Assembly (NCBI GenBank): GCA_945952065.1
Contig: CAMFGY010000029.1
Coordinates: forward strand, 1 to 64,000
Direction of reading: 5' to 3'
Origin: an uncultured Burkholderiales bacterium
GTDB taxonomy: Bacteria; Pseudomonadota; Gammaproteobacteria; Burkholderiales; Burkholderiaceae_C
Length of the DNA: 64,000 bases
Part shown: one piece after another, positions 1 to 7,515 of the stretch
Numbering within the stretch: position 1 is the first letter of the stretch
Layout of the letters: every line of letters begins with the position of its first letter
Notes under the pieces: generated by a model
The model's input: only the letters and a program-made list of their open reading frames with translations
What the model was told of the DNA's origin: nothing
Database searches by the model: none
Made by a program: the position numbers and the translations under genes

Positions 1-600
1 ACGCCGGGTGGTGTGGGAGGGGTCCGGTCAGCGATGATCGGCCCCTATCCCGATTGTGGGCTCAGCGCTCGAGATTGGTGCTTGGGCTTTGTGTTTGGGC
101 TAAGTGTTTTGGCTGAGCGCTTGGGGCTAGAGGCAAGCTGGCGCTACGCCGCCGCCTTCCCGGCGGTCATTGACGGGCAGGCATGGCGGCTCATGGCATG
201 GCGTGTCTTTGCGGGCGAGGGGGGCGAAAGGGCTGTTTGAATGGGGCTCGTCTCTACGGCTTGGCCAGCTTGCCAGAGCCGCGCAGACTGGCTTGTCCGC
301 TGTGGCGGTGAGGCTCGAATTTGCGGGCTTGTTGTGTGGGCGTGTTGCGAGTGCGTGCTACGAGCGCGTGCCACGAGAGCGTGCCACGAGAGCATGCTAG
401 GGGTGCCCCTTGCGACGTTTGAAAGAAAGAGGAGGGCGCCTGGCCGTGGCGCTGCTTCCATGGCTCCAGTTGCGCGCTTTGCGCTTTGCGGCACCACCGG
501 GCTTTGTATCGAGCCCTTGCGAGGGCGCGGGCTTGGCGCAGCTTTGGCCTCATGGCGTCGCCGGGGCTTGAGCGCACCGCTTGTTCTTCGCTGCCCCGGG
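1..600. other. No recognisable gene
   Basis: Several frames stay open here on both strands, but their translations are rich in Arg, Ala, Cys and Trp, show no family features, overlap each other and lack convincing ribosome binding sites. I read this as high-GC non-coding or decayed sequence lying downstream of the terminator of the PEP-CTERM gene. The only structure seen is a short tandem repeat at 353-391. Confidence 0.5.
353..391. repeat. Three tandem copies of a 13-bp unit
   Basis: The unit gcgtgccacgaga occurs twice exactly (366-378 and 379-391) and once with two changes (353-365). A partial fourth copy follows at 392. No function is evident. Confidence 0.6.
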
Positions 601-623
601 ATGTGAGGCTTTGTTGCGGGACG

Positions 624-648
624 AAAAAAAGGGCTCCCGAGGGAGCCC
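624..648 (-). terminator. Rho-independent terminator of the PEP-CTERM gene
   Basis: An 8-bp perfect GC-rich stem (631-638 with 641-648) is followed, read on the minus strand, by seven T residues (630-624). It lies about 45 bp past the stop codon of the minus-strand gene at 694. Confidence 0.85.
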
Positions 649-693
649 TGTGCGAAGGGGCAAGCCTTTGGCTTGGGTCCCCTGTTCGCTTGA

Positions 694-1761
694 TCAGCCT
701 TGCTTGCGGCGACGTGCGACGAAGCCAATCACGCCCAAGCCTGCCAGCAGCATGGCATAGCTGTCGGCTTCCGGCACTGCGGAAACCACCGGCGAATAAC
801 CGATTTCCAGATTCGACTTCAGGCCTTGCGCCATCAGTTGACCCTCGACATGGCCGCCACCGAGGCGGTTTTCACCACCATAGACCAAGGCATTGGGTGC
901 CAAGATGCTGCCGCCTACGAAGCTGCCAACGGTCACGTCGGTCGCCTTGTCGAAGTTGAACAAGATGTTGCTGCTGAAGGTTTCCAGTTGCGTGGCAGGA
1001 CGGCCCCAGGGGTCCAGGCCGCCAATGGCCACGTCTTTGGTCAGCTGGCTGCCGGCGAACAAGACGGCGTCATTGCCGGTGTAGTTGATGACCACGGTGG
1101 CGCCGGCTTTCACGCCGTTCAGGCTCAGATTGCGGAAGGTCGAGGTGTTGACATTGAAGACTTCAAAGTCCGCGCCCGTGCCGGTCAAGGTGATGCCGCT
1201 GACCTTGGTGCTTTGCCATTCATAACTCACCTGGGTCTTGCCGGTTGCAGCGAGCTGGCCCAGCTGTGTGGCAGTGTTTCGCAAGGTATTGCCAGCGGCG
1301 TTGAAGTCAATCACATTGGCTTGCTTGCGCAAGTCCAGATCGCTTGCCGAGCCTGTCTTGCTGCCGCCGTAGACGCCATAGCCATTGCCGTAATTGCTCA
1401 GGCTTTGGTCCCAGTAAGGCAGGTGAGAGCCTTTGCTTGAGTCCACACCGGCGGGTGCATTGCTGTAGATGCGGCCGCTGCTGTAGTTGACGTCACCCCC
1501 CACCACCAGCGCGGGGCCTGCGGTGCCGGCGGGCGTGCGGTAGTTCATTGACAGACCCGTGGTGGTCAGATTGCCACCCACAGCCATGCGCCCTTCGACG
1601 TCGTTGGCTTGGTCAACGTTGCCCAAAATGAAAGCGCTGAAACCCTTGGCGGCGCCAAAGTCGATCGTGGGCAGGGCTTGCGCACCGGCAGTTGTCAGCA
1701 GCGCCGCCGCCAATGAAACCAATTGAATACCATTCTTGCGACTGATCATTTTGTGCTTCAC
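694..1761 (-). CDS. Choice-of-anchor A family protein with PEP-CTERM sorting signal
   Basis: This is a secreted surface protein of about 355 residues. It has a positively charged N terminus and signal peptide ending near AGAQA, then a choice-of-anchor A domain (IDFGAAKGFSAFILGNV, repeated Gly/Asn-rich strands and VGGSILAPNA). The C terminus has a PEP-CTERM layout: VPEADSYAMLLAGLGVIG followed by an Arg cluster. The sorting motif reads PEA rather than the usual PEP. Exosortase B, encoded at 28431, is the obvious candidate to cleave and anchor it. The GTG at 1761 has AAGGGA five bases upstream and is preferred; the ATG at 1749 (MISRKNG) is the alternative. Ligand and role are unknown. Confidence 0.88.
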   Translation of the reverse strand: MKHKMISRKNGIQLVSLAAALLTTAGAQALPTIDFGAAKGFSAFILGNVDQANDVEGRMAVGGNLTTTGLSMNYRTPAGTAGPALVVGGDVNYSSGRIYSNAPAGVDSSKGSHLPYWDQSLSNYGNGYGVYGGSKTGSASDLDLRKQANVIDFNAAGNTLRNTATQLGQLAATGKTQVSYEWQSTKVSGITLTGTGADFEVFNVNTSTFRNLSLNGVKAGATVVINYTGNDAVLFAGSQLTKDVAIGGLDPWGRPATQLETFSSNILFNFDKATDVTVGSFVGGSILAPNALVYGGENRLGGGHVEGQLMAQGLKSNLEIGYSPVVSAVPEADSYAMLLAGLGVIGFVARRRKQG

Positions 1762-1937
1762 TTGAATCCCTTTTTTGACCGAACTGTTGGTGAGGTAACG
1801 CCACGAAAGCTGGTGTTTCCGTGCTGAGGGCCATTTTAGGGAGGCGGTCCTGGAAGGGAAGTCGGTAGTCAAGTGGTATCTAGTGGGCGCGTGTGAAATA
1901 CACGGATTCCCGGTGAACCATCCCTGAATGAGGGGGG

Positions 1938-3185
1938 TTATTCCCTATCAACTGTTCGGCGCAGTGGGTCTTGATCTTGGATTTTGGGCCTGAGGCCGCT
2001 CAGCGCTCTTTGCAAGCTGCTGCGGCTGGGCTTGTCGACAAACAGGCAGCGCTTGCCCAATCGCTTGCAATGCTCTTTGACCCGCCAATAGGCGTCGTGG
2101 CTGATGCAGCCGGTCTGGCAAATCACCCAATCAGCCGCCGCCAAACTGGCGTCCAGCTTGGCGGCGGCATCTTCTTCGCCGCCGTCATGATGCAAAAAGC
2201 GCCCGCCGATGCGCTCGATCAGTTGCCGGTAGATGGGGATGGCTGCTTGTCTGCCGCCGACGCACAGCACCGCTTGTTGAGGCTGCTCTGCGTCAAGCCC
2301 CGGGCTTGGAGCCTGAGAAGAGCTCGGGGCCGGCTGTGGGCATGCTGACGGCGGCGGGGGTGCGGGCTTGACTTTGCGTTGGCGTTCGTCGAGCCATTGC
2401 TGTTCCGTCTTGTGCAGGCGCTGTTCGAGTTCGGCGATTTGGGCGCTTTGCTGGCGAAGTTGCAGGGCCAGTTCTTGGCGTGACTTGAGTCCGGGCGCGC
2501 TGGCGTGCAGCGCTTGAATCTCGGCTTGCAAGCTCTCAATCAGCGTGTCTTTGCCCACGAGCAAGGCGCGCAAGCGCAGCAACTCAGCGGCTTGCTTTTC
2601 AATCCATTGGCTGCGTTCTTGCAAAAGTCTGGTGCTGCGCGCCTGGACTTGCGCCAGTTCTCGGGCCAGCACGCCGTTCTCGTCCATGACTGCACTGAGC
2701 TTTTGTAGGTCGGCCCGGTTGGCGCTGCCCAGTTGGTGCTGCAGCATATGGATGTCTTGCAGCACCTGTTCTTGCAGCAGGGCGTCGCAGCGGGCATGGG
2801 TCAAGGTAGCCCAAAGCGCGGCGGCGACTTCATGTTCTTGGCTGGCCTGCGCCCACCACTTGGCCAAGGCCTGGGTCGTCTTGAGTCGGCTGCACTGGCG
2901 AATGGTGCGGATGAAGCGTTGCTCAAGCTCGCGTTGCAGGCATTGCGCAATCGGGCTGCGGCTGTGGCATTCCTTGATGGCGCCGCAATGCAGTTCGTAG
3001 TCTGAAGCTTGTATGGCTCCCCCCAACACTTTGCCCAGGCGTTGGCGCAGCAAGGGCATGGGCAAGCAAACGCCAATCACTGGACAAAGGGCTTGCGAAG
3101 GAAGGTCCCAAAGGCGTCGGCGGCGAGAGCCCGTGGGTTCAGGGTTTGCGGAGTCTTGGGGCTGCGGAGCGGGTGTGCTTTGCAT
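1938..3185 (-). CDS. DUF2325 domain-containing protein with central coiled coil
   Basis: 415 residues. The C-terminal ~100 residues match the DUF2325 pattern: VLCVGGRQAAIPIYRQLIE, a central HHDGG segment, then DWVICQTGCISHDAYWRVK and CLFVDKPS. The middle (roughly residues 150-270) is rich in Leu, Gln, Glu and Arg in heptad-like spacing and is probably a coiled coil; a Pro/Ser linker follows. The biochemical role of the family is not established as far as I know. The ATG at 3185 has AAGAAGG upstream at good spacing. It lies 110 bp downstream of hemP on the same strand and may share its Fur-controlled transcript; that link is inference. Confidence 0.8.
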   Translation of the reverse strand: MQSTPAPQPQDSANPEPTGSRRRRLWDLPSQALCPVIGVCLPMPLLRQRLGKVLGGAIQASDYELHCGAIKECHSRSPIAQCLQRELEQRFIRTIRQCSRLKTTQALAKWWAQASQEHEVAAALWATLTHARCDALLQEQVLQDIHMLQHQLGSANRADLQKLSAVMDENGVLARELAQVQARSTRLLQERSQWIEKQAAELLRLRALLVGKDTLIESLQAEIQALHASAPGLKSRQELALQLRQQSAQIAELEQRLHKTEQQWLDERQRKVKPAPPPPSACPQPAPSSSQAPSPGLDAEQPQQAVLCVGGRQAAIPIYRQLIERIGGRFLHHDGGEEDAAAKLDASLAAADWVICQTGCISHDAYWRVKEHCKRLGKRCLFVDKPSRSSLQRALSGLRPKIQDQDPLRRTVDRE

Positions 3186-3295
3186 CGTGTGGACCTTCTT
3201 CGTGAGAGAAAGGTGGGAGCACGGTGCTGGCAGTCGGCTGGCGGGTGCGGCGGTGGGCTTGAAAAGCCGGTACGTCCGGGAGTGGGGGTGGAGCT

Positions 3296-3517
3296 TTACT
3301 TGGTCAAAATCAATTTGCCGAGGGCGGTCAGGCGCAGGCGATAAATCTGCCCGGCGTGCTCAATTTCAACTTCCCGCTGGTCTTGCAGCAGATCACGGCT
3401 GTTGATCTGCTTGCGGGCCTTTGGCGTGGTGGAGAAGGGCGCTGCAACGGAGTGCTCTGCGCTCAGGTGCGGGTGCGCCTCAGCCGGGGACGGCGACAGT
3501 TCGATAGGACTTTGCAT
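3296..3517 (-). CDS. hemP: Hemin uptake protein HemP
   Basis: A 73-residue protein whose C-terminal half has the HemP/HmuP signature: [17 protein letters not shown], then [15 protein letters not shown]. In Burkholderiales HemP is a small iron-responsive factor needed for expression of haem uptake genes; no haem receptor operon is visible beside it here. The N-terminal half is low-complexity. A Fur-box-like sequence lies just upstream (3527-3545), between hemP and the divergent bfr gene, consistent with iron repression. The ribosome binding site is weak. Confidence 0.88.
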   Translation of the reverse strand: MQSPIELSPSPAEAHPHLSAEHSVAAPFSTTPKARKQINSRDLLQDQREVEIEHAGQIYRLRLTALGKLILTK

Positions 3518-3526
3518 GTGGGTATC

Positions 3527-3545
3527 TTAAATGAGAATGATTCCT
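3527..3545. promoter_or_regulatory. Putative Fur box between hemP and bfr
   Basis: The sequence ttaaatgagaatgattcct matches the 19-bp Fur consensus at 11 positions by hand. It starts 10 bp upstream of hemP and could influence both divergent genes. Confidence 0.55.
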
Positions 3546-3681
3546 ACTGGCAACAACTTTGAAGGCTTGCTGCCTTGTGCATGCGAACGCTTCCTATGTC
3601 GACCCAAAATTTGCGGGCTTGTGCCATGCATGCCCGGCGCCCCTCACAATCCCGCCTGTTGAACAACAAAAGGAGAGCGAG

Positions 3682-4161
3682 ATGAAGGGTGATGCCAAGG
3701 TCATTGAGTACCTCAATGCGCAATTGAAGATTGAATTGACGGCCATCAATCAGTACTTCCTGCATTACCGCATGCTGAAGAACTGGGGCTTTGAAAAGCT
3801 GGCCAAGCATGAGCACGATGAATCCATCGAAGAGATGAAGCATGCCGACAAGCTGATGGACCGCATCCTGATGCTGGAAGGTCTGCCGAATCTGCAAGAT
3901 TTGGGAAAGCTCTATATCGGTGAGTCCGCGGTGGAGGTCTTGCATTGCGATCTCAAGCTCGAGGCGGGCTCCCAGCCGGGCTTGAAAGAAGCCATGGCCT
4001 ATTGCGAGAGCGTGCGCGACTATGTCTCGCGCGACGTGCTGGGCAGCATCTTGAAGGACACCGAAGACCATATCGACCACTTGGAAACGCAGATTGGTCT
4101 GGTGGCCCAAGTGGGCGAGCAAAACTGGCTGCAATCGCAGATGGGGGATGCCTCGTCCTGA
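3682..4161 (+). CDS. bfr: Bacterioferritin (haem-containing iron storage protein)
   Basis: 159 residues, the normal length for bacterioferritin, which assembles into a 24-subunit shell and oxidises and stores iron. The haem-ligand Met52 is present, as are ferroxidase ligands equivalent to E. coli E18, E51, H54, E94 and H130. The position equivalent to E127 is Thr, with Glu next to it at 128. The start is set by AGGAGAGCGAG directly before ATG 3682; the open frame extends further upstream, but that part is not conserved. bfd follows 128 bp downstream on the same strand, so the storage protein and its iron-release partner are neighbours. Confidence 0.95.
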   Translation: MKGDAKVIEYLNAQLKIELTAINQYFLHYRMLKNWGFEKLAKHEHDESIEEMKHADKLMDRILMLEGLPNLQDLGKLYIGESAVEVLHCDLKLEAGSQPGLKEAMAYCESVRDYVSRDVLGSILKDTEDHIDHLETQIGLVAQVGEQNWLQSQMGDASS

Positions 4162-4215
4162 TCGGTGCTGGAGTCCCAGCAAGCCCCGTGTTTCTGAATG
4201 GTCTTGCTGCGAACA

Positions 4216-4236
4216 GTATTGAGAAACATTCTCGTT
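4216..4236. promoter_or_regulatory. Putative Fur box upstream of bfd
   Basis: An inverted repeat gagaa-aca-ttctc (4221-4233) within attgagaaacattctcg resembles the core of a Fur site and lies about 55 bp upstream of the bfd start. Confidence 0.6.
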
Positions 4237-4288
4237 TGCGATAGAGTGCAGGCGTGCTCAAGCAGAGCCCGTCTTCCCTTGTCCGAAC

Positions 4289-4537
4289 ATGATTGTTTGT
4301 CTTTGCCGCCGAGTTTCAGATCGCGACATTCGCCACCACGTGCAGGCGGGCGTTCACAATTTCGATCTGCTTCAAGATGAAACCGGCCTTGCATCGGCCT
4401 GCGGGTGCTGCCATGACTGCGCCCGCGAGGTTTTTGATGAAGCCGTGATGAAACAGCGGCAATCCTCGGCTTGCGGTAGTTGCCCAGGCACTTGCGCCGC
4501 GCCCGCGGTGAATCCCGCCGTGGTTTTTGGCGCCTGA
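4289..4537 (+). CDS. bfd: Bacterioferritin-associated ferredoxin
   Basis: 82 residues. The first ~60 form a Bfd domain: CLC at residues 4-6 and CGCCHDC in the middle provide the four Cys ligands (CxC...CxxC) of a [2Fe-2S] cluster. Bfd passes electrons to bacterioferritin haem to release stored iron when iron is scarce. The tail after residue ~62 is Cys/Ala/Pro-rich (SSACGSCPGTCAAP) and longer than in the short enterobacterial Bfd. A Fur-box-like repeat lies upstream at 4221-4233, and a strong terminator follows at 4591. Confidence 0.93.
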   Translation: MIVCLCRRVSDRDIRHHVQAGVHNFDLLQDETGLASACGCCHDCAREVFDEAVMKQRQSSACGSCPGTCAAPAVNPAVVFGA

Positions 4538-4590
4538 GGGCTGCTCAGACTCAGGCGACAGCGGCTTTGTGCCGCACAGACCTTCAATGC

Positions 4591-4633
4591 AAATGCCCCG
4601 GTCACACTTGAGTGAGCGGGGCATTTGTTTTTT
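4591..4633 (+). terminator. Rho-independent terminator after bfd
   Basis: A perfect 10-bp stem (4591-4600 with 4617-4626) is followed by a T-rich run (gttttttg, 4627-4634). Confidence 0.85.
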
Positions 4634-4713
4634 GTCGGCAGGCTGTCTGGATTGCTTGCAGACTGGTGGCATCCATCACCGTGACCCGTGACGGCCCGGT
4701 CAAAACAGCCAAG

Positions 4714-4748
4714 AAAAAAGCCCTGATGCATTCGCAACAGGGCTTTTT
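4714..4748 (-). terminator. Terminator after the first tRNA-Asn
   Basis: The stem aaaaagccctg/cagggcttttt (4714-4724 with 4738-4748) is flanked by T runs on the minus strand, just past the 3' end of the tRNA at 4754. It could also act for forward transcripts. Confidence 0.75.
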
Positions 4749-4753
4749 CTTTG

Positions 4754-4829
4754 TGGCTCCTCGACCTGGGCTCGAACCAGGGACCTACGGATTAACAGTC
4801 CGGCGCTCTACCGACTGAGCTATCGAGGA
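4754..4829 (-). tRNA. tRNA-Asn(GTT), copy 1
   Basis: 76 nt including an encoded CCA. The acceptor stem TCCTCGA pairs with TCGAGGA, the anticodon loop is CTGTTAA with anticodon GTT, and the T-loop is GTTCGAGCC. It is identical to the copy at 4929. Confidence 0.97.
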
Positions 4830-4869
4830 ATTATTCGGTACGCAAACCTGCGCTCAAAAAGAGTAGGTC

Positions 4870-4915
4870 TACATAAAAAGGGAAAAGCCGCTTGACCTTG
4901 CGATCAAGCGGCTTT
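4870..4915 (-). terminator. Terminator between the two tRNA-Asn genes
   Basis: A 12-bp stem (4884-4895 with 4904-4915) is followed on the minus strand by tccctttttatg. It should end transcripts of the upstream tRNA copy, implying a separate promoter or read-through for copy 1. Confidence 0.7.
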
Positions 4916-4928
4916 CGCTTCTTTTCTG

Positions 4929-5004
4929 TGGCTCCTCGACCTGGGCTCGAACCAGGGACCTACGGATTAACAGTCCGGCGCTCTACCGACTGAGCTATCG
5001 AGGA
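4929..5004 (-). tRNA. tRNA-Asn(GTT), copy 2
   Basis: 76 nt, identical to copy 1, with anticodon GTT and encoded CCA. It is the promoter-proximal copy of the tandem pair. Confidence 0.97.
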
Positions 5005-5016
5005 ACAGAGCCTCGC

Positions 5017-5046
5017 ATTATAGACTGAATTTTTAGAGCTTTACAA
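5017..5046 (-). promoter_or_regulatory. Sigma-70-type promoter of tRNA-Asn
   Basis: On the minus strand, TATAAT (5022-5017) and TTGTAA (5046-5041) are separated by 18 bp. The -10 box lies 12 bp before the tRNA 5' end. The -35 hexamer overlaps the stop codon of the TonB-dependent receptor gene. Confidence 0.7.
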
Positions 5047-7191
5047 GCTAATTTCCAAACTGGCTCTGAAAGTTCTGGGAGCCATGGGATAGAGGTAGAC
5101 ATGGTCGAACTGGAAGGGCGATTCCTTCCAGGCGCGACGGTTCAGCACATTGTCCACGCCAACGCGCCAGATCAGCCCTTGGCGGCCCAGGTTTTGGTCC
5201 CAGCGCGCGCCGGCATCCACGCGAGTCCAGCCGGGAATGCTGATGCTGTTATCCGGCAAGACGGCGCGCGGCCCTTCATAGCTGAGCCCAGCCAGCAGCT
5301 GCAAGCCGGGCAGGGCGGCCACATGTTGACGACCTTGCAGGCGCAGCGTGGTCTCAGGCACGTTCTCAGGCTTGAGACCGTTCAGGCTGGCCAGCGCACT
5401 GCCGCTGCGACGAGCCTTGAGCTTCATGGCGCTGGCAATCAGGCCGCCGCTGCCCCATTTCAAATCCGCCTGGGCTTCCAGGCCTTGGTGATGGGCATGC
5501 CCATCGGCTTGACGCACGCAGCTACCCGGTTGGCTGTCGGAACAGTCCCCGATATCGCGCCACTTGGGTCGATTCACATCAAACCAGTTGACCGACCAAT
5601 CTACGGTATTGGAGCCCGCCTTCAAGCCGATTTCGTATTGCTGGCTCTTCAGTGCATTCAGCGCCCGGCCGGCTTGCTCACCGTAGCGTTTGCGATTGGG
5701 CGTGACCTCAGACTCCATGCCTTCGCCCCAGCTGGCATAGGCCATCAGCTGCGGGCTCAGGGCATAGCTCAGGCCGAGCCAAGGGGTGCTGAGGTTTTGG
5801 CTGTAGCTGGTGGCGCGGGAGCCATTGGTGCGCACGCTTTCGCGTTTCAGATGGGTGGCGCGCAGGCCCAGCCAGGCTTGCCAATCGCTGCTGATCTGAA
5901 TGGCGTCGCGCAGGTACAGCTCGGTGCTGCGCTCGTCGCGATTGGTGTTTTCGTCGGTGAGGCTGGGGTCGGCAGTCGTCTTGGCATTGCCTTCAATGTT
6001 GCCAACGCCGGTCAGGTTGTAGGCCTGCTTTTGAAAGCGGCTGTTGAAGCGTGTGAACAAGACGCCGGTAGTGACCTGATGAGACAGGCTGCCGGTGGCG
6101 AATTTGCCAGCCAGTGAGAGGTTCAAGGCCTCACTGTTGCGACGCTCGTTCTCGCTGCGGAAGTCCCAGATCGAGAAGCTCCCGTCCGCGGCGTAGCGGT
6201 CGCAGGGGGCGCACTCATAGCTGACAGGGTCGTACTTGCCATTGGCATAGGCCAGTCGGTCATCGGTCTTCAAGCGTTGAATGCCCAGATGCGCCTGGGC
6301 GCGCCAGTCGGCGTTGAGCTTGTGCTGCAGCCGAATCGACGCGTGGGTGTTGTCAAACACCACCGGCTGCGACCAACTCTGGTTGTTCAGGTTGATGCGC
6401 GGATCGATGGCCTTGGCGTCGGGCAGCTTGTCGCCCAGCAGGCTGAAGCCCGGTTGGCTGGGCTGGCGCTGTTGGTTCCACTCGAACTCGGCTTCGAGCA
6501 GGGTGTTATTGCTCAAGCGCCAATCACCGGCCGCGGCCAACAAGTAACGCCGACCTTCAGCGTCACGCAATTCGGGCTTGAGTTGACTGGCGCTGGCATT
6601 GATGCGCAGGCCGAATGCCTCGCCCGTGCCAAAGCGCTGGCTCCAGTCCAGTGCGGCTTCGGTGGTACCGCGCTCACTGACGCTCAAGCTGACCGCGCTC
6701 AAATTGCTGGTGGGCCGCTTCACCACCGCATTGACCAAGCCGCCGGGCGAGCTGGTGCCCGCTTGGATGCCGCTGGTGCCTTTGAGTACTTCGAGGCTGC
6801 TCTTATTGCCCAGATGGATGGCGGTTTCGGCGTTGATGGGCAGCCCGTCGCGGCGGTAGTTGAAGCGGTTGTCCAAGTCGAAGCCGCGGATCTTCAAATA
6901 AGACACATAGCCGGTGGAGTTGTAGGCATCGCTCAGGCTGGCGTCCAAACTGGTGATGGCGGCCAGCGACTGCAGGCCCAAATCCTGCAAGCGTTCGCTG
7001 CTCAGAATATTGGCTTGCATGGGCAGTTTGGCGATCGGGGTGTTGCCGAAGCCGCCCACCAGAACTGGCGTGTCGGCCGAGCGCCCGCTGACCGAAACTG
7101 TGGGCAAGGTTTGCCCCATGGCGCTCATGCTGCAGAGCAGGCCTGCGGCGCTGGCGAGTAAAGAGATTTTCTTAGGAACGTAGGTGGTCAT
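5041..7191 (-). CDS. TonB-dependent outer-membrane receptor, TPP-riboswitch controlled
   Basis: 716 residues from ATG 7191: signal peptide ending near SAMGQ, a plug domain (PIAKLPMQANILSSERLQDL and LEVLKGTSGIQAGTSSPGGL) and a 22-strand-type barrel ending in an aromatic-rich C terminus (APRTFRASLEISL). By sequence style it belongs to the siderophore-receptor group. The leader, however, carries a TPP aptamer (7279-7412), so expression should fall when thiamin pyrophosphate is plentiful. The likely substrate is therefore thiamin or a precursor, taken up with TonB-ExbBD energy; this assignment rests on regulation alone. No inner-membrane transporter is adjacent. An earlier in-frame ATG at 7257 is not preferred because the conserved signal peptide begins at 7191. 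Confidence 0.9.
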   Translation of the reverse strand: MTTYVPKKISLLASAAGLLCSMSAMGQTLPTVSVSGRSADTPVLVGGFGNTPIAKLPMQANILSSERLQDLGLQSLAAITSLDASLSDAYNSTGYVSYLKIRGFDLDNRFNYRRDGLPINAETAIHLGNKSSLEVLKGTSGIQAGTSSPGGLVNAVVKRPTSNLSAVSLSVSERGTTEAALDWSQRFGTGEAFGLRINASASQLKPELRDAEGRRYLLAAAGDWRLSNNTLLEAEFEWNQQRQPSQPGFSLLGDKLPDAKAIDPRINLNNQSWSQPVVFDNTHASIRLQHKLNADWRAQAHLGIQRLKTDDRLAYANGKYDPVSYECAPCDRYAADGSFSIWDFRSENERRNSEALNLSLAGKFATGSLSHQVTTGVLFTRFNSRFQKQAYNLTGVGNIEGNAKTTADPSLTDENTNRDERSTELYLRDAIQISSDWQAWLGLRATHLKRESVRTNGSRATSYSQNLSTPWLGLSYALSPQLMAYASWGEGMESEVTPNRKRYGEQAGRALNALKSQQYEIGLKAGSNTVDWSVNWFDVNRPKWRDIGDCSDSQPGSCVRQADGHAHHQGLEAQADLKWGSGGLIASAMKLKARRSGSALASLNGLKPENVPETTLRLQGRQHVAALPGLQLLAGLSYEGPRAVLPDNSISIPGWTRVDAGARWDQNLGRQGLIWRVGVDNVLNRRAWKESPFQFDHVYLYPMAPRTFRASLEISL

Positions 7192-7278
7192 CGTGATTCT
7201 TGGCGATGACAGGGCTGCATAAAGCCAAGGCCTGAACGTCTGGAGAAAAAGATCCAAAAAGCGACGTGGCCGATGAAG

Positions 7279-7412
7279 GCTTGCTTCCCTGCGCGAGCAT
7301 TACCTCGGGACTGGGCGGGCGCTGGTTTGCAACGCGCCGCTCAGCCTCAATCAGGTTCAAAGGGACTTTCTCAGCCGAAGCGGTTTTCTCCGATTCAGCA
7401 CCCCTAGCGAAT
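7279..7412 (-). ncRNA. TPP (thiamin pyrophosphate) riboswitch
   Basis: Read on the minus strand, the conserved aptamer elements occur in order: AGGGGTGC near 7408, GGCTGAGA, then CCCTTTGAACCTGAT, a variable GC-rich helix, GAGGTAATGCTCGCG and the closing GCAGGGAAGC near 7280. It ends about 90 bp before the receptor start codon. An upstream TACAAT (7449-7444) may be the -10 box of its promoter. Confidence 0.92.
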
Positions 7413-7436
7413 GCGGCAGATCCCAAGATCTGCCGC
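7413..7436 (-). other. 10-bp perfect stem-loop at the 5' edge of the TPP aptamer
   Basis: GCGGCAGATC pairs with GATCTGCCGC across a 4-base loop. It has no T run, so it is unlikely to be a terminator. It may form part of the riboswitch leader or protect its 5' end. Confidence 0.55.
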
Positions 7437-7461
7437 GGTTGGCATTGTATCGGCTCGACCC

Positions 7462-7489
7462 AAAAAAACAGCCCGCGTGTAGCGGGCTG
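7462..7489 (-). terminator. Terminator after the ferredoxin reductase gene
   Basis: An 8-bp stem (7469-7476 with 7482-7489) is followed on the minus strand by seven Ts (7468-7462). It separates the reductase transcript from the riboswitch transcript. Confidence 0.85.
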
Positions 7490-7515
7490 TAAGGTCATTG
7501 CCGAGCGGCGGTGGA

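Noticed and set aside
353-391. CRISPR array
   Set aside because: Only three contiguous 13-bp units with no spacers; no cas genes in the window.
144-728. Open frames on both strands in the first 700 bases
   Set aside because: Overlapping each other, no family features, unusual composition, no ribosome binding sites; one runs into the terminator and the PEP-CTERM gene.
5041-7191. Iron-siderophore receptor as sole assignment
   Set aside because: No Fur-like box found upstream, while a clear TPP aptamer is present; the substrate is better left as thiamin-related.
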